Positions 61,254 to 64,000 of a DNA stretch of 64,000 nt are shown piece by piece. Position 1 is the stretch's first letter. Every line of letters begins with the position of its first letter. Origin of the DNA: Hyphomicrobium album (GTDB taxonomy: Bacteria; Pseudomonadota; Alphaproteobacteria; Rhizobiales; Hyphomicrobiaceae); the NCBI RefSeq assembly GCF_009708035.1, contig NZ_WMBQ01000002.1, positions 124,001-188,000 on the forward strand, written 5' to 3'. The position numbers and the translations under genes are program-made. A model generated the notes under the pieces. That model was not told the DNA's origin, did not search any database, and was given only the letters and a program-made list of their open reading frames with translations.

Positions 61254-61733
61254 TCAGGCGCGGTGATAGGGGTGGCCGGAGAGGATCGTTGCGGCGCGGT
61301 AAAGCTGCTCGATGAGCACGGCGCGCGCCATCCCGTGCGGCAGCGTCATCGGCCCGAGCGACAGTTTGAGCGCGGCGCCGTCGAGGGCCGCGGGACCGTG
61401 GCCGTCCGGGCCGCCGATCAAAAAGGCGAGGCCCTTAGCGCCGCCATCCCGCCGCTGCGCGATCCACTTGGCGAAGGCTTCGCTCGACAGCGCCTTGCCG
61501 CCCTCGTCGAGCACGACGCGCACGTCGGCAGTGCCAGCCGCCTTCATCAGGCGCGCCGCCTCGTCGGCCTTGCGCGCATCCGCGCCGGCCGCGCGGCTTT
61601 CGCTAAGTTCGGTGATTGTTAGGGGACCGAGGCAGAGGCTGCGCCCCGCCGCATCGAAGCGCTTACTATAGCGCTCGCACAGCTCGCGCTCGGCGTCCTT
61701 CAGGCGGCCGACGGCGGCAACGACGAGGCGCAT
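61254..61733 (-). CDS. rlmH: 23S rRNA pseudouridine1915 N3-methyltransferase
   Basis: 159 residues of SPOUT methyltransferase fold: MRLVVAAVGRLKDAERELCERY, VVLDEGGKALSSEAFAKWI, LAFLIGGPDGHGPA (SAM knot) and HGMARAVLIEQLYRAATILSGHPYH. It methylates pseudouridine 1915 in helix 69 of the 70S ribosome. Sits 55 bp after rsfS in the conserved nadD-rsfS-rlmH order. Confidence 0.93.
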   Translation of the reverse strand: MRLVVAAVGRLKDAERELCERYSKRFDAAGRSLCLGPLTITELSESRAAGADARKADEAARLMKAAGTADVRVVLDEGGKALSSEAFAKWIAQRRDGGAKGLAFLIGGPDGHGPAALDGAALKLSLGPMTLPHGMARAVLIEQLYRAATILSGHPYHRA

Positions 61734-61788
61734 GCAGGCTTCTCCCGCGGAAGCGCGGGACCATTACGTCGGCCGCCGTCGCCCTAGA

Positions 61789-62202
61789 TCAGTGGGCGGT
61801 CGTCGGCTCGACGGGGCGCTCAGCCGACCACATCTTCTCGAGGTTATAGAACTCACGCACCTCGTCGCGGAAGACGTGGACGATGATGTCGCCGGTGTCG
61901 ATCAGGACCCAGTCACAGGCTTCCATGCCCTCGATGCGCACGCGACCGAGGCCCTGGTCCTTGAGCTTGCGTCCGACCTGTTCGGCAATTGCGCCAACGT
62001 GCCGGTCCGACCGGCCGGTGGCGACGACCATGAAGTCACCGATGGAAGACTTACCTGCCAGATCGATCGTCACGATCTCCTCGGCTTTCGCCTCGTCGAG
62101 CCAATGGACGATGTCCTTGAGCAGGGCTGCCGGCTTCTGTCCGTCTGACAAAAGTTCGGCGTGAGGCGCGCCCCTACGGGCACCCTCAAGTGCGGTTCGC
62201 AT
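61789..62202 (-). CDS. rsfS: Ribosome silencing factor RsfS
   Basis: 137 residues. An N-terminal extension of about 26 residues precedes the family domain: LLKDIVHWLDEAKAEEIVTIDL, SIGDFMVVATGRSDRHVGAIAE, VRIEGMEACDWVLIDTGDIIVHVF and REFYNLEKMW. It binds uL14 on the large subunit and blocks subunit joining under starvation. Encoded 215 bp after nadD; the gap has an AT-rich stretch and a T6 run that may terminate nadD. Confidence 0.93.
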   Translation of the reverse strand: MRTALEGARRGAPHAELLSDGQKPAALLKDIVHWLDEAKAEEIVTIDLAGKSSIGDFMVVATGRSDRHVGAIAEQVGRKLKDQGLGRVRIEGMEACDWVLIDTGDIIVHVFRDEVREFYNLEKMWSAERPVEPTTAH

Positions 62203-62417
62203 CGTGTGCTGGTTGTCCCTTCCTCATGCACCCCTTGGGGCCTGCGCCACGGCGCTACGCGCAATTCCACGCCGTCGACGCTCGTCAGCGGACGGCACTC
62301 GCCGGTCCACCGAACCGAAACATAAGGCCTCTCCGGCCCCATCAGCAATAGTTAATGCGTGACAAACCCGTGAAACGGCCATGAGTCCCTGTCAAAAAAC
62401 GTCTATATTTTATAGCT

Positions 62418-63053
62418 TTACCGGTTTGCCGCGCGGCGGAGGGCCGTTGAGGACGCCTCCGACAGCCGGGTGCTGAGCAAGGCCCAAGCCGGTGGGTGCA
62501 TGACCGGTAGGCGCCCGGCCAGGCTCTCGGCGACGCGGTAGCGGGCGAGGCTCGTGGCCGCCGGCGAGGCAAGCGCCCGCAACCTCCAGCCCGGCCGGTC
62601 GACCACGGCGATGGGCACCAGGCGAGCGATGTCGCGCCAATGCTGCCAGCGGTCGAAGCCGGCGAGGTTGTCGGCGCCCATGACCCAGACGAAGTGCACG
62701 CCCGGCAGCCGCCGCATGACAAAGCGGAGGGTGTCGTAGGTGTAGCGGCTACCGAGCGCCGCCTCGAACCCCGTCACCTTGATGCGCGGGTCGGCGGCGA
62801 ACTTGCGGCTCGCCTCGATGCGCTCCGCCAGCGGCGGCAGTCCGTCGCCGCTCTTCAGCGGATTGCCGGGCGTCACCATCCACCAGAGTTGGTCGAGACG
62901 CAGCCGGCGGATGGCGGTCGAGGCGCAGGTCGCGTGTCCCGCGTGCGGCGGGTTGAACGTTCCGCCCATCAGGCCGATGCGCTGCCCGGCGAATGCCAGG
63001 GGCATCGCGGCGCTGAGTTCGGCGGAGCTCGGGCTGGCGGAAGGGCGGGACAT
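62418..63053 (-). CDS. nadD: Nicotinate-nucleotide adenylyltransferase
   Basis: 211 residues. The nucleotidyltransferase motif GGTFNPPHAGH (about 30-40) binds ATP; further NadD features are WWMVTPGNPLKSGDGLPPL, WVMGADNLAGFDRWQHW and the C-terminal SSTALR, the ISSTxIR-type motif. It converts nicotinate mononucleotide to deamido-NAD in NAD biosynthesis. The first 20 residues are a Ser/Ala-rich extension. Divergent from the beta-lactamase-like gene. Confidence 0.93.
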   Translation of the reverse strand: MSRPSASPSSAELSAAMPLAFAGQRIGLMGGTFNPPHAGHATCASTAIRRLRLDQLWWMVTPGNPLKSGDGLPPLAERIEASRKFAADPRIKVTGFEAALGSRYTYDTLRFVMRRLPGVHFVWVMGADNLAGFDRWQHWRDIARLVPIAVVDRPGWRLRALASPAATSLARYRVAESLAGRLPVMHPPAWALLSTRLSEASSTALRRAANR

Positions 63054-63204
63054 GGCTCTTTGCCGGACGACGTTCGTTTCGATTGTAGGCGATAACAGAT
63101 TGAATACGCATACCGTCCAAATCCGACATGCAACCTGAGTAACGCGCCGGTCATTATTGGTCTGTCATTGCTGATGCAGCCGGCCGACTTGGCCAGGAGG
63201 CAAG

Positions 63205-64000
63205 ATGCGCAGACGGCAATTTCTCGCTTCGGCTGCAGTGCTCGCGGGGGTAGCCGCCGTGCGCGCCCCGGCGTTCGCTGCCGACGACGGCGGCAAGTCG
63301 CACGCCATTCCGCATCTCCTCGACGGTTTTTTGAAGTTGCCCGGTCAGAAGGGCGTGCAGGTCGACGTCGACGTGCCGACGAGCCCGTGGCGCGTGACGT
63401 CCAATCCGGACGATGCGCTGTTCTGCGGCAGCTGTTTCAAAACCTTCGTGCTCAGCGCGTACCTGCAGGAGGTTGAGGCCGGGCGTCTTGACGAGCTCGA
63501 GCAGCTTGTCGTCGACGACGGCGTGCGCTCGTTCAGCAGCCTCGTGCTCGAGAACCTCACCGGCAAGACGCCGGCGAAGTGCGCGCTCGAGGCGATGATC
63601 ACGCATAGCGACAACACCGCGACCGACATGGCGTTGAAGCGGGTCACGCCGGCGCGCGTGCGCCAGTTCATCGCCGATGCGGGCCTGAAGAAAGCGCGCA
63701 TCCCGAATTCGACGCGGCAGTTCTTCTCCTACGTCGCCGGCGCCCCACAGGGCACTGATATCGGCTGGAAAGCGATGCGGGCGATCATCGCCGACGATAA
63801 GCCCGACACGTCGAAGTACCGCCCCGCGCTCAACGACGTCGAGACGATGGCCGCGCCGGCTTCCGAGTTCGTCGCCTATTACAAGCGCGCGCTGACGGGC
63901 GGATACTTCCAGAAGCCCGAGACGCTCACCGAATTCAAGCGCATCCAGGCCATGGCGGACGCCATCGCCATGGTCGTACCGGCCGACACCCCCGCCTACA
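63205..64000 (+). CDS. Class A beta-lactamase-like serine hydrolase, N-terminal 265 residues (cut by window edge)
   Basis: Open to the end of the window. AGGAGG lies 5 bases before the ATG at 63205. The opening MRRRQFLASAAVLAGVAAVR is a twin-arginine-like signal, so export is probably Tat. Motifs: SCFK in FCGSCFKTFVLSAYL (SxxK), and HSDN in MITHSDNTATDMALKRV (SDN), as in class A beta-lactamases. The K-T-G box would lie beyond the window. The cysteine next to the catalytic serine (GSCFK) is uncommon. It may be a true beta-lactamase or a related penicillin-recognising hydrolase. Confidence 0.8.
   Translation, partial: MRRRQFLASAAVLAGVAAVRAPAFAADDGGKSHAIPHLLDGFLKLPGQKGVQVDVDVPTSPWRVTSNPDDALFCGSCFKTFVLSAYLQEVEAGRLDELEQLVVDDGVRSFSSLVLENLTGKTPAKCALEAMITHSDNTATDMALKRVTPARVRQFIADAGLKKARIPNSTRQFFSYVAGAPQGTDIGWKAMRAIIADDKPDTSKYRPALNDVETMAAPASEFVAYYKRALTGGYFQKPETLTEFKRIQAMADAIAMVVPADTPAY

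Overview
This is a GC-rich (about 65%) chromosomal segment of an alphaproteobacterium, most likely of the order Hyphomicrobiales (Hyphomicrobium/Methyloceanibacter-like). The signs are three signature enzymes of the ethylmalonyl-CoA pathway (ecm, ccr, mcd), a NasS/NasT-controlled nitrate assimilation operon, a coiled-coil porin of rhizobial type, and an ECF sigma/anti-sigma pair. No phage, IS element, integrase or CRISPR array was seen. The window opens inside an alpha-2-macroglobulin gene and closes inside a class A beta-lactamase-like gene.

Layout. 1-7.7 kb: envelope genes (alpha-2-macroglobulin, an unknown protein, a large four-TM coiled-coil membrane protein, an atypical bifunctional penicillin-binding protein). 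7.7-12.7 kb: a two-gene operon coding a 1126-aa protein with two separate P-loop ATPase modules (the second HerA/DUF87-like) and a 377-aa partner; its function is unassigned and it is the best candidate for an undescribed system. 13-19.2 kb: CAP lipoprotein, polysaccharide flippase, small proteins, PBP5-type carboxypeptidase, membrane protein, porin. 19.8-32.7 kb: a nitrate assimilation regulon read on the minus strand, nasT-nasS, then nrtA-nrtB-nrtCD-nirB-nirD-nasA-cobA. The leader before nrtA carries a near-consensus sigma-54 promoter, two hexaloop hairpins of the ANTAR type, and an intrinsic terminator whose 5' arm overlaps the second hairpin. This is a complete nitrate-responsive antitermination switch readable in the DNA. 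32.8-37.5 kb: TonB-dependent receptor divergent from a membrane protein/PepSY pair (iron-siderophore module). 37.5-41.2 kb: Tat-exported Ntn hydrolase, tRNA-Leu(CAA), an unknown membrane protein, AI-2E family transporter.

41.2-48.7 kb: ethylmalonyl-CoA pathway island (ecm, ccr, mcd) interleaved with small membrane or unknown genes. These enzymes turn crotonyl-CoA into ethylmalonyl-CoA, methylsuccinyl-CoA and mesaconyl-CoA, allowing glyoxylate regeneration without isocitrate lyase. 48.7-50.8 kb: anti-sigma factor and ECF sigma factor divergent from a secreted cupredoxin, with mirrored GGGAATA elements between them that look like two promoters for the same sigma factor. 51-54.5 kb: membrane-fusion protein plus cellulose/mixed-linkage-glucan synthase-like glycosyltransferase. 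54.5-61.2 kb: carotenoid-type membrane enzyme, cyclic-nucleotide-binding/thioredoxin-reductase-like fusion, BtuF-like protein without signal peptide, a repeat with 13-bp inverted ends, a stand-alone cyclic-nucleotide-binding protein, and a second member of the four-TM family met at 2.4-5.0 kb. 61.2-63.1 kb: the conserved nadD-rsfS-rlmH housekeeping group.

Starts were moved inward from the longest open frame where a signal peptide, Shine-Dalgarno sequence or neighbouring stop supported it. Names rest on motif and context recognition only; no database search was run.
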